From contig JABXGX010000179.1 in NCBI GenBank assembly GCA_016550405.1, forward strand, positions 1-7,426: 7,426 nt of DNA. The letters run 5' to 3'. A program made the position numbers and the translations under genes. Numbering within the stretch: the first letter of the stretch is position 1; each line of letters opens with the position of its first letter. The notes beneath the pieces were generated by a model, which saw only the letters and a program-made list of their open reading frames with translations, ran no database searches and was not told the DNA's origin. Shown piece by piece: positions 1 through 5,542 of the stretch. This DNA comes from an archaeon. Its GTDB lineage: Archaea; Asgardarchaeota; Hermodarchaeia; Hermodarchaeales; Hermodarchaeaceae.

Positions 1-89
1 AGGTAGGATGAAAAGACTGGGATAGTACCAAAACAGATAGCGGCGATGATTAAGCTGGCATAACTGGTTTTGTGTGAGATCATCGTCAT
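1..89 (-). CDS. N-terminal fragment of a membrane protein, probably an EamA/DMT-family transporter (partial, runs off the left edge)
   Basis: Reading the minus strand from an ATG at 89 gives 29 codons that stay open to the window edge. After a short polar start (MTMISHKTSY) comes a hydrophobic helix containing the sequence IIAAICFGTIPVF. A first helix with a small-residue then FGTIP pattern is what I associate with archaeal EamA/DMT (drug/metabolite) transporters, which are ten-helix inner-membrane exporters; that link rests on memory of the family and on one helix only. A second in-frame ATG at 83 could be the start instead. The gene begins 48 nt after the stop of the 2-oxoacid oxidoreductase gamma gene and on the same strand, so read-through transcription is possible. 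A competing open frame from an ATG at 129 gives a highly charged, family-less peptide and is less likely. Confidence 0.5.
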   Translation of the reverse strand, partial: MTMISHKTSYASLIIAAICFGTIPVFSSY

Positions 90-137
90 CTTCCACTTGG
101 ACTTTCTTTGGGGCTTTGATAATAGGCATTCTTTTGT

Positions 138-713
138 TTATGCCTTATGTTTTGTTACGGCTTTAGCTCCCTCGTGCAAGGCTGTAATGTTTTGTTTTTT
201 GAAGCGTTTTAGCTTGTTATCTAGCGTGATTGTTTTTTCGAGGACCTTCATGTCAATGCGGTCATCAATTGCAGCAAGAGCGCCCAGAGAAGCAACGCCA
301 ATATATCTCACATGCCCGAGAGCATCAGCAAGTTTACGAATTCCAGCATGGTATATGGTAGTTCCATTTTCTTGGGGAAGATCGCGAAGTCCCAATTGCA
401 CAATCGGATCATTCAGAATTTCGGTTTCAATTAAGAGAAGCTCACTGCTCAGGTCGGGAGTGATTGAGCAGCATCTTTTGAATGCTGGTGTTGAAAGCAC
501 GATGAGAATATTAGGTTTTTCAAACCGCAATTCAAAAATGGGATCAGATGCTATTGTCAGATCTGCTGTACAAGCCCCACCTCGGGCAGCTGCACCATGG
601 GATTCCGTTTGTAATACATGAAATCCTTTTTGAGTGAAGGCAAGTCCTAGAATTCGACTGGCTGTGACAACACCATAACCGCCATAGCCTGCAAATCGTA
701 TTGTAAGATACAT
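138..713 (-). CDS. korC: 2-oxoacid:ferredoxin oxidoreductase, gamma subunit (KorC-like)
   Basis: This 191-residue protein is the gamma subunit of a four-subunit 2-oxoacid:ferredoxin oxidoreductase, the part that in this family helps bind CoA. It opens with the family's glycine-rich turn, GYGGYG at residues 9-14, followed near residues 37-47 by ESHGAAARGGA, equivalent to the usual Q-S-Y-G-x-E-x-R-G-G segment. The length is normal for a stand-alone gamma subunit. I chose the ATG at 713 because the protein then starts directly before the conserved motif and the start is preceded by AGGTG; an upstream ATG at 806 would add 31 residues with no family similarity and would overlap the beta gene by 74 nt. 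It lies 19 nt after the beta stop and is the last gene of the operon. The conserved acidic residue usually found before the RGG is alanine here (GAAARGG). Assignment to the family is firm; the substrate is inferred from the alpha and beta subunits. Confidence 0.93.
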   Translation of the reverse strand: MYLTIRFAGYGGYGVVTASRILGLAFTQKGFHVLQTESHGAAARGGACTADLTIASDPIFELRFEKPNILIVLSTPAFKRCCSITPDLSSELLLIETEILNDPIVQLGLRDLPQENGTTIYHAGIRKLADALGHVRYIGVASLGALAAIDDRIDMKVLEKTITLDNKLKRFKKQNITALHEGAKAVTKHKA

Positions 714-732
714 GACACCTTTCTCTCCCTTG

Positions 733-1620
733 CTAGCCCCAAAGTTCTTGGAGATGTTCGATAAGTGTGGGTCGCAATTCTCGCCGGAACAGGCCAAGCT
801 CGACATCCTTGCCTTTGAATTTCAGTTGATATCGTGGGTGCCCTAGATGATCACCTGATTTCTTGCCTTTCAGAACTTTTAACATCCAGGCCCCAGGATG
901 CCGTCGGTATTGGTCCAAGTCTTCCGGGGAGAGGGCAGCTTGATATTCTGAGAAAAACTGAGCCGCATAGGTTGGACATTGTGAAATGACTTCGATGAAT
1001 GAAAAGCCCGGATGCATAAGCGCTTCTTTAATGGTAGTAATCAGTTCATTCACATAGTATGTGGTCCAACGGGCTACATAACTGGCCCCAGCGCCAAGGA
1101 CTAATTGGGTGAGATCAAAGGGAGCTTCAGGATGTTGTGGATAAGTTGATGTTTGGACATGAAGCGGAGTTGTTGGAGCCGATTGTCCTCCTGTCATCCC
1201 GTAGTTGAGATTATTAACTAAAATGACAGTCATTGGGATGTTACGGCGAGCAGCATGGATAAGGTGATTTCCTCCAATAGCAGCACCATCACCATCACCT
1301 GTAAATATGGCGATTTTGAGCTTCGGATTCATCACTTTAGTCCCAGTGGCAAACGCAATGGCACGGCCATGAGTGGTATGTAAGGTATCACCTTTGAAAT
1401 GGGGACTGGGAATCCAGGCAGAACAACCAATACCCGAAACCCCTAGGAGGTCTCGATGCTGAAGTTGTTTGGTTATAATTAACTCGTCAACGGCACGGAC
1501 AAATGCATTGAGTATTGTCCCATTACCACAGCCAGCACAAAACGCACTAGGCAGATTTCGAAGATAATTCTCACGATAATATGCCTGAGGTTTACCGAGT
1601 GATTGGTCGGTCTTTGTCAT
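733..1620 (-). CDS. korB: 2-oxoacid:ferredoxin oxidoreductase, beta subunit (KorB-like, thiamine-diphosphate binding)
   Basis: The 295-residue protein is the catalytic beta subunit that carries thiamine diphosphate and the [4Fe-4S] cluster next to it. The sequence shows the cluster ligands in the expected places: C28 and C31 in FCAGCGNG, C66 in GIGCSAW and C215 in SQCPTY. The thiamine-diphosphate/Mg site is the GDGDGAAIGGN segment at residues 108-118 followed by NNLNYGMTGGQ at 136-146, both typical of the family. The length matches archaeal KorB/VorB proteins. Its ATG overlaps the alpha stop codon by the four bases ATGA, which indicates translational coupling and fixes the start. With alpha, gamma and the delta ferredoxin it would convert a 2-oxoacid plus CoA to acyl-CoA, CO2 and reduced ferredoxin in the cytoplasm. 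2-Oxoglutarate is the likely substrate from the overall resemblance; 2-ketoisovalerate cannot be excluded by eye. Confidence 0.95.
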   Translation of the reverse strand: MTKTDQSLGKPQAYYRENYLRNLPSAFCAGCGNGTILNAFVRAVDELIITKQLQHRDLLGVSGIGCSAWIPSPHFKGDTLHTTHGRAIAFATGTKVMNPKLKIAIFTGDGDGAAIGGNHLIHAARRNIPMTVILVNNLNYGMTGGQSAPTTPLHVQTSTYPQHPEAPFDLTQLVLGAGASYVARWTTYYVNELITTIKEALMHPGFSFIEVISQCPTYAAQFFSEYQAALSPEDLDQYRRHPGAWMLKVLKGKKSGDHLGHPRYQLKFKGKDVELGLFRRELRPTLIEHLQELWG

Positions 1621-2753
1621 GCAGCATTCACCTCCCTTAGTTGATTGAGAATTTCATTTGACTGATGAACTTCTCCAGCTACCTTCGGGACACTGATGAC
1701 CTTCGCATGACATGCAATACGGGCGATTTCGTGGACCATCATACCCATGTTCATCTCCACAACGAAAACTCGGTGAACACCTTTGAGTAATTCAAGAAGG
1801 TGGGCTTCTGGTAATGGCCAGAGTGTTTTCAGACGGATGAAGCCCACATCCTGTCCTTTTTTCCTTGCTCTTTGAACCGCGTGGTAAGCCGGTCGAGCAG
1901 CCGCTCCAAAACTAAGTACTACAGTCGATGCAGAGCTGAGATGTTTTATTTCTAAATCAAGCCCTTCTTTCTGGAGAGCAATTCCTGCTTGCCGATTCTT
2001 TTCAAACAGCCACTCAATTGTCGCACGATGGAAACGTGGGGTATAGTCACGAATACCGGTCGGACGGTGTGCGGAGCCTGTGACAAGCAAATTCATCCCA
2101 TCGCCAAACTGGGGCATCTCATACCGGAGAAAGATTTCATCTGGATTGGAATGCTTCGGAGTAAGTCTTTCCCGGTTGACAATTGGGATTTCTTCGAGTT
2201 TTGGAATTCTGAGGGGTTCACGCATATAGCTGACTTCACCATCTGACATTACGAGTGCGGGCGAGCGAAAACGCTCAGCATAATTGAAAGCCTGGATGGT
2301 AAAATCGAACATTTCTTGGACTGACCAAGGAACGAAGGCGATTGGTGCAATATCTCCATGTGAACCATAACGAGCCTGCATGATATCTTGCTGCCCAGGC
2401 ATCGTAGCTTGTCCTGTGCTAGGGCCTGACCGTTGGGCATCAACAACGACAATAGGCGTTTCAGTGAGATAGGCATAACCAAGGTTTTCTTGCATCAAGC
2501 TGAACCCGGGTCCGGAGGTGGCTGTCATTGCTTTTCCGCCAGCCCAAGAAGCTCCGATGATCGCTGCAATTGAAGCGATTTCGTCTTCCATTTGTAGATA
2601 ATAACCTTTAACTTCGGGAAGTCGTTGGGCCATCCACTCAACGATGCTTGTCGCGGGTGTAATGGGATATCCTGCAAAAAACCGGCAGCCCGCACTAATT
2701 GCGCCCTCTGCACAGGCTGTGCCACCATCAACAAAGTACATACCGGCTTTCAT
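1617..2753 (-). CDS. korA: 2-oxoacid:ferredoxin oxidoreductase, alpha subunit (KorA-like)
   Basis: This 378-residue protein is the alpha subunit, which supplies the pyrimidine domain that completes the thiamine-diphosphate site plus a transketolase-C-like domain. Visible family signatures are GYPITP at residues 28-33, a QMEDEIASIAAIIGAS stretch, the ATSGPGFSLMQEN segment and the QRSGPSTGQAT loop. The C-terminal half contains the VVLSFGAAARPA and VFVVEMNMG segments typical of the second domain. The length is that of stand-alone archaeal KorA/VorA. Near the N-terminus the usual G-N-x-A motif reads GGTACAEGA, so the conserved Asn is absent. The ATG at 2753 overlaps the delta-ferredoxin stop (ATGA) and is preceded by GAGG-type purine-rich sequence in the end of that gene; a second ATG four codons later is less well placed. 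The KorA-like signatures favour 2-oxoglutarate as substrate, but this is inference. Confidence 0.95.
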   Translation of the reverse strand: MKAGMYFVDGGTACAEGAISAGCRFFAGYPITPATSIVEWMAQRLPEVKGYYLQMEDEIASIAAIIGASWAGGKAMTATSGPGFSLMQENLGYAYLTETPIVVVDAQRSGPSTGQATMPGQQDIMQARYGSHGDIAPIAFVPWSVQEMFDFTIQAFNYAERFRSPALVMSDGEVSYMREPLRIPKLEEIPIVNRERLTPKHSNPDEIFLRYEMPQFGDGMNLLVTGSAHRPTGIRDYTPRFHRATIEWLFEKNRQAGIALQKEGLDLEIKHLSSASTVVLSFGAAARPAYHAVQRARKKGQDVGFIRLKTLWPLPEAHLLELLKGVHRVFVVEMNMGMMVHEIARIACHAKVISVPKVAGEVHQSNEILNQLREVNAA

Positions 2754-2998
2754 TCTTCCTCAACCTCAATCATAATTGCCGCATCAGGACATCGTTTTTC
2801 ACATAATCGACAAGCGACCCCCTCTTTACCATGGACGAGCATACATTTGATTTCTCCGTTCTGTACGAGACGAGGGCTATGACCACCCCAAGCGGTAGGA
2901 GTATCTTCTTCTAAGATTTTCGTTGGGCAGAAAAGAATGCAAATGCCACAGCCTTTGCAAAGGTTTTTGTCTACTGTCAGTTTGATTCGTCGTGGGAT
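2750..2998 (-). CDS. korD: 2-oxoacid:ferredoxin oxidoreductase, delta subunit (2x[4Fe-4S] ferredoxin, KorD-like) with an apparent ATC start
   Basis: Translation of the minus strand gives an 82-residue ferredoxin beginning (M)PRRIKLTVDKNLC. Cluster 1 is canonical: C14, C17, C20 and C24-P25 in CKGCGICILFCP. Cluster 2 has C63, C66 and C70-P71 in ACRLCEKRCPD, but the expected first cysteine is replaced by Gly60 and the only other cysteine is C52. The protein would pass electrons from the beta-subunit cluster to soluble ferredoxin. It ends inside the alpha start (ATGA overlap), which marks it as the first gene of the operon. The open frame runs back to a TGA at 3019 and contains no ATG, GTG or TTG before the first cysteine. 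The best start is the ATC at 2998, because a strong GGGAGG ribosome site ends 8 nt upstream and the peptide then matches the usual length and N-terminus. One base change (ATC from ATG), either real or an assembly error, would explain it. Confidence 0.88.
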   Translation of the reverse strand: MPRRIKLTVDKNLCKGCGICILFCPTKILEEDTPTAWGGHSPRLVQNGEIKCMLVHGKEGVACRLCEKRCPDAAIMIEVEEE

Positions 2999-3006
2999 TC
3001 TAGACG

Positions 3007-3012
3007 CCTCCC
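3007..3012 (-). promoter_or_regulatory. Ribosome binding site of the delta-ferredoxin gene
   Basis: On the minus strand this reads GGGAGG, a near-complete match to the archaeal anti-Shine-Dalgarno sequence. Eight bases separate it from the ATC at 2998, the normal distance for a start. It is the main reason for placing the start of the ferredoxin gene at a non-standard codon. An ATG at 3020 lies just upstream of it but opens a frame of only six codons that closes at 3000. Confidence 0.7.
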
Positions 3013-3101
3013 AGAATCATGTGAGTATTTATCATCGTCGGTGAGTCTGTCTGATTACCTAAAGCTTTATGGATGGACAATTGCTCTATTTTTGGTTATA
3101 A

Positions 3102-3302
3102 TTATGTTTCTTCTGGTTTACGAAGAAGTTGGTCAATTCCCCAACCACATATAAACCCACCAGTAATAGCCGAAATAATTGCACATGTAAAAAGAAAAGG
3201 TTGCCCGAGGAATACAGCAAAAAAAGCAATGAAGATTGCGTTGACAAACATTGCACCAAACAGTATGGTCTCAAAAATAATTCGAACACGGCTTGATTTC
3301 AC
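3102..3302 (-). CDS. Small two-helix membrane protein of unknown function
   Basis: I do not recognise this 66-residue protein. It has a short basic N-terminus (MKSSRVRIIFE), two hydrophobic segments at about residues 10-32 and 35-56 separated by a short GQP turn, and a charged tail ending DQLLRKPEET, so it should be a two-pass membrane protein with both ends probably in the cytoplasm. The second helix is glycine-rich (ITGGFICGWG). The start is GTG at 3302, supported by GGGAG seven bases upstream and by an archaeal-type TATA element about 35 bp upstream. It lies 103 nt upstream of the ferredoxin gene on the same strand and could be co-transcribed with the operon, or have its own function in the divergent pair with the CPBP gene. 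A different frame over the same stretch also looks hydrophobic but lacks the ribosome site and the charge pattern. Confidence 0.65.
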   Translation of the reverse strand: MKSSRVRIIFETILFGAMFVNAIFIAFFAVFLGQPFLFTCAIISAITGGFICGWGIDQLLRKPEET

Positions 3303-3309
3303 AAACTCA

Positions 3310-3314
3310 CTCCC
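3310..3314 (-). promoter_or_regulatory. Ribosome binding site of the small membrane protein
   Basis: The minus strand reads GGGAG here, seven bases before the GTG at 3302. This decides for the GTG start over internal alternatives and supports the small gene being real. Confidence 0.55.
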
Positions 3315-3331
3315 AAAGCTAAGAAACCATT

Positions 3332-3346
3332 ATGTATATTTTTGTT
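3332..3346 (-). promoter_or_regulatory. Probable archaeal promoter (BRE/TATA) for the small membrane protein
   Basis: The minus strand reads ACAAAAATATACATA, which resembles a purine-rich BRE followed by an AT-rich TATA box. Transcription would begin about 25 bp further on, near 3310-3313, leaving a very short leader that just includes or abuts the GGGAG ribosome site. The position is inferred from sequence only. Confidence 0.4.
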
Positions 3347-3411
3347 CAGTTCCTTATTATTGTAATTGTTGAATATTGAAAAAGAAGTTTTTTGACACAA
3401 AACAAACCCGA

Positions 3412-3419
3412 CATATTTT
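3412..3419 (+). promoter_or_regulatory. Possible TATA element for the CPBP protease gene
   Basis: CATATTTT lies in an AT-rich stretch of the divergent intergenic region, preceded by A/C-rich sequence. A start of transcription about 25 bp downstream would fall near 3441, just before the inverted repeat at 3445-3475. A second AT-rich candidate, ACATTTATGG at 3424-3433, would place transcription near 3457 and give an almost leaderless mRNA, which would fit the missing ribosome site. The choice between them is open. Confidence 0.25.
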
Positions 3420-3444
3420 GCAACACATTTATGGAAAGACGAGT

Positions 3445-3475
3445 CTAACTGTTGCGTTATGCCGCAACGAGTTAG
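3445..3475. repeat. Inverted repeat (12-bp arms, one bulged base) around the CPBP start codon
   Basis: The left arm CTAACTGTTGCG (3445-3456) is complementary to CGCAAC plus AGTTAG (3463-3468 and 3470-3475), with G3469 unpaired. The six-base loop TTATGC contains the ATG at 3459. As RNA this is a stem that would hold the start codon in its loop; as DNA it is a palindrome suited to a dimeric regulator. No ribosome site is seen in front of this ATG, so the element may control translation or transcription of the protease gene. Confidence 0.6.
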
Positions 3476-4814
3476 TGGTCGATTTCCACGATGGCTGACG
3501 GCCATCTTCATGTTTGCCATTTCCTTGGTCCTTGTCATCTTGACATACTTTATTGATATTGTGGGTGCTCTTTACTATTTTATTAGCATCCTGATTGCCT
3601 TTCTGCTCTGGACTTACGTCGATAAACAGCCTGTTGAGGGATTTGGTTTTAATCGCATCTCGCGATGGTGGCTTCAACTCATCTTGGGAATTATCCTGGC
3701 GAGTACAGTTCTTGGCTTGATTCTCTGGCTTGAAGTGCTTATTGGTTGGGTTGTTTTAGGCCCTGTCTTCCTTACTGTGCCGTTATGGGCGATTGTAGGG
3801 CTTCTTGCATATTATGCGATATGGCAGGCGCTGGTTGCGGCAGCTGAAGAGTTTGTCAGCCGAGGGTACATTCAGCAAAATCTCGCAACCCAATTACCCA
3901 TTCCGCTGGCAATTCTAGCTGCCTCAATTCTCTTTGCTGCATTACATATTCCAAGTATTGTGTTTCACTTGCTACCTGTACCTCTTGCAGTCATCATGTT
4001 CATGAATTTGATTCTTGGGGGAATCATGTTGGGCTTGGCGTTTGCCCGAACTGGACATTTATGGTTGCCTATCGGATTGCATTTTGGCTGGAATTACATG
4101 CTTTATCATATTGCTGGCTTTGGTGGAAATGGAATCTTTGATGTGCAAAATCTGGGTCCATCCCTGTTCACTGGTGACCTGATGGGTCCTGAAGCAGGAT
4201 TGTTTGGTACCCTTGCCTTCTTGTTTTTAATTACTATTGTCTGGTTAGGAACTCAACCAACTAATGGGCAGCTTATGCGAACTTTTGAACGTAAGCCCTT
4301 GCTGATGTTTGCTTTTGGATTCCTCATGATGGCCATCCCTGTTGTATTGGGGATGGTCTTTGCGGGACTCTGGCTATTCCTCGTTATCTGGCTTCTTTAC
4401 GCGATCTTTTTTCTGCAGATTTGGGAAAATCGAATGCTGTGTAGTCACTGCCCCCATTATGCTTCTGAAGGACGTATCTTACGGTGCCATGCGAATTATG
4501 GGCTCTATAAACTCTGGAAGTTTAATCCTGCGCCGATGAGCCGTTCTGAACAAGCTCAAATGGTAATCGGTGTTACCATTATGATTGGGTTTCCTTTTCC
4601 ATTGTTGGTGTGGGCTCAGCAATGGTTCATGCTGAACATCGCCTTATTTGGAGCAATTATCCTCGGGGCTATCTTATTCGGTTGGCTGTGTCTCCGTTGT
4701 ATCAACTTTTCGTGTCCCTTCAATCGTGTACCAAAAGCTGAGGTTGATGCGTTTCTGAAAGCACACCCAGAGATACGGAAAGCTTGGGAAGAAATGGGAT
4801 ATAACTTGGATTGA
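3459..4814 (+). CDS. CPBP-family intramembrane metalloprotease fused to a cysteine-rich membrane domain
   Basis: The 451-residue protein is strongly hydrophobic with many membrane helices. Its first half carries the three motifs of the CPBP (CAAX protease/bacteriocin-processing, Abi) family: E130-E131-x3-R135 in AAEEFVSRG, F159-x3-H163 in FAALH, and H208-x3-N212 in HFGWN, all predicted metal or catalytic residues inside the membrane. The family cleaves prenylated or other membrane-bound peptides; the substrate here is unknown. From about residue 270 a further region follows with several helices and two cysteine groups: C328, C331 and C343 (CSHCPHY...LRCHANYG) and C411, C414 and C419 (CLRCINFSCP), flanking two helices at about 366-410. 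This could bind a metal. The start at 3459 is the first ATG in frame but has no ribosome site and lies in a hairpin loop; ATG 3510 (residue 18) is an alternative. The gene ends 9 nt from the convergent flavoprotein gene. Confidence 0.88.
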   Translation: MPQRVSGRFPRWLTAIFMFAISLVLVILTYFIDIVGALYYFISILIAFLLWTYVDKQPVEGFGFNRISRWWLQLILGIILASTVLGLILWLEVLIGWVVLGPVFLTVPLWAIVGLLAYYAIWQALVAAAEEFVSRGYIQQNLATQLPIPLAILAASILFAALHIPSIVFHLLPVPLAVIMFMNLILGGIMLGLAFARTGHLWLPIGLHFGWNYMLYHIAGFGGNGIFDVQNLGPSLFTGDLMGPEAGLFGTLAFLFLITIVWLGTQPTNGQLMRTFERKPLLMFAFGFLMMAIPVVLGMVFAGLWLFLVIWLLYAIFFLQIWENRMLCSHCPHYASEGRILRCHANYGLYKLWKFNPAPMSRSEQAQMVIGVTIMIGFPFPLLVWAQQWFMLNIALFGAIILGAILFGWLCLRCINFSCPFNRVPKAEVDAFLKAHPEIRKAWEEMGYNLD

Positions 4815-4823
4815 TTCCCCGTT

Positions 4824-5459
4824 TTAACTATGGTGAAATGCCTTTGCAAGCGTAGCGACGCGTTCACCGACAAGTTGACTATTTCGAATGGCAATTTGGT
4901 CCTTAGGAGTCCCTCGCCAAGAAAAACCCTCAGTTTGGAGTGCAGTCATCCCCGCCCAAGCTTCTTTCACCGGATCACCGACCCCGCCAACGACAATCAT
5001 TCCTTGTCCGAGTGCATAATTGATGAGGGTTCCAGCTGTTGTTTCCTGTCCGCCGTGCCTAAGTCCTGCTGCAACGATGATTCCAACGATTTTATCACGG
5101 AGTCGATGGTCAAGCATTTTTCGAGTTCGTGACCGATCAATGAGGTTTTTGAGAAGCCCTGGCACGGTTGCAAAATAACAGGGGCTGGCAAAAATGATGG
5201 CATGAGCTGCCTCCATTTTATCTAACACTTTTGGAACATCATCTTTCGCATCCTCTGGGCAGAGTTTTTGCCGGACGCAGTTGTCACAGCCAGTACAGGG
5301 AAGAATAGTGTAATCAGCGAGGCGGAGAAGCTCGGTTTCGACTATATCAACTGACTTTGCAGCGGCAAGCGCTTGCGCCAAGAGGAATTCCGAACTTGAT
5401 TTGTCTTTTTTGGGGGATCCGCAGAGACCTAACACCTTGATTGCCATGGAAACACACAT
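4824..5459 (-). CDS. Iron-sulfur flavoprotein (Isf-like, NADPH-dependent FMN reductase/flavodoxin fold)
   Basis: The 211-residue protein has a flavodoxin-like fold. The N-terminal strand and phosphate loop read KVLGLCGSPKKDKSSS (residues 8-23), which should bind the FMN phosphate. Next comes the compact cysteine motif of iron-sulfur flavoproteins, C55-x2-C58-x2-C61-x5-C67 (PCTGCDNCVRQKLC), expected to hold a [4Fe-4S] cluster. The FASPCYFATVPGLLKNLIDR segment near 90-110 is the usual second flavin-contact and dimer region. Proteins of this group pass electrons from ferredoxin or a reductant to acceptors such as oxygen, peroxide or quinone-like compounds in anaerobes. I used the ATG at 5459, where AGGA lies eight bases upstream; the ATG at 5447 fits family alignments equally well and has no ribosome site. 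It follows the mobA-like gene on the same strand after 83 nt and may share its transcript. The exact acceptor cannot be told from sequence. Confidence 0.87.
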   Translation of the reverse strand: MCVSMAIKVLGLCGSPKKDKSSSEFLLAQALAAAKSVDIVETELLRLADYTILPCTGCDNCVRQKLCPEDAKDDVPKVLDKMEAAHAIIFASPCYFATVPGLLKNLIDRSRTRKMLDHRLRDKIVGIIVAAGLRHGGQETTAGTLINYALGQGMIVVGGVGDPVKEAWAGMTALQTEGFSWRGTPKDQIAIRNSQLVGERVATLAKAFHHS

Positions 5460-5542
5460 CTGCCGAGTCCTATGACGGGCTTCCCCAATAGGGTTCCGGT
5501 GTCAGTCCTAAGCTAGCTGCGGACAAGCCTTTTTCGTAGAAA

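Noticed and set aside
90..129. Alternative minus-strand start at 129 for the gene at the left edge
   Set aside because: That frame gives a peptide rich in K and D and then unrelated residues; the frame starting at 89 gives a convincing membrane helix.
70..621. A 183-codon plus-strand open frame at the left end
   Set aside because: It is antisense to the gamma subunit gene and its translation shows no domain or ribosome site; the minus-strand protein has clear family motifs.
714..806. N-terminal extension of the gamma subunit from an ATG at 806
   Set aside because: The 31 added residues lie within the beta coding region and have no family similarity, while the ATG at 713 has a ribosome site and lies just before the conserved glycine motif.
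3086..3289. A second hydrophobic minus-strand frame over the small membrane protein
   Set aside because: It is a shifted-frame shadow; the GTG-started frame has the ribosome site and a sensible helix and charge pattern.
5460..5542. Possible structured RNA between the mobA-like and flavoprotein genes
   Set aside because: Stretches such as GTCCTAAGCTAGC vaguely resemble rRNA segments and there is a repeated AGTCCTA, but I found no long consistent stem and no match to a known RNA.
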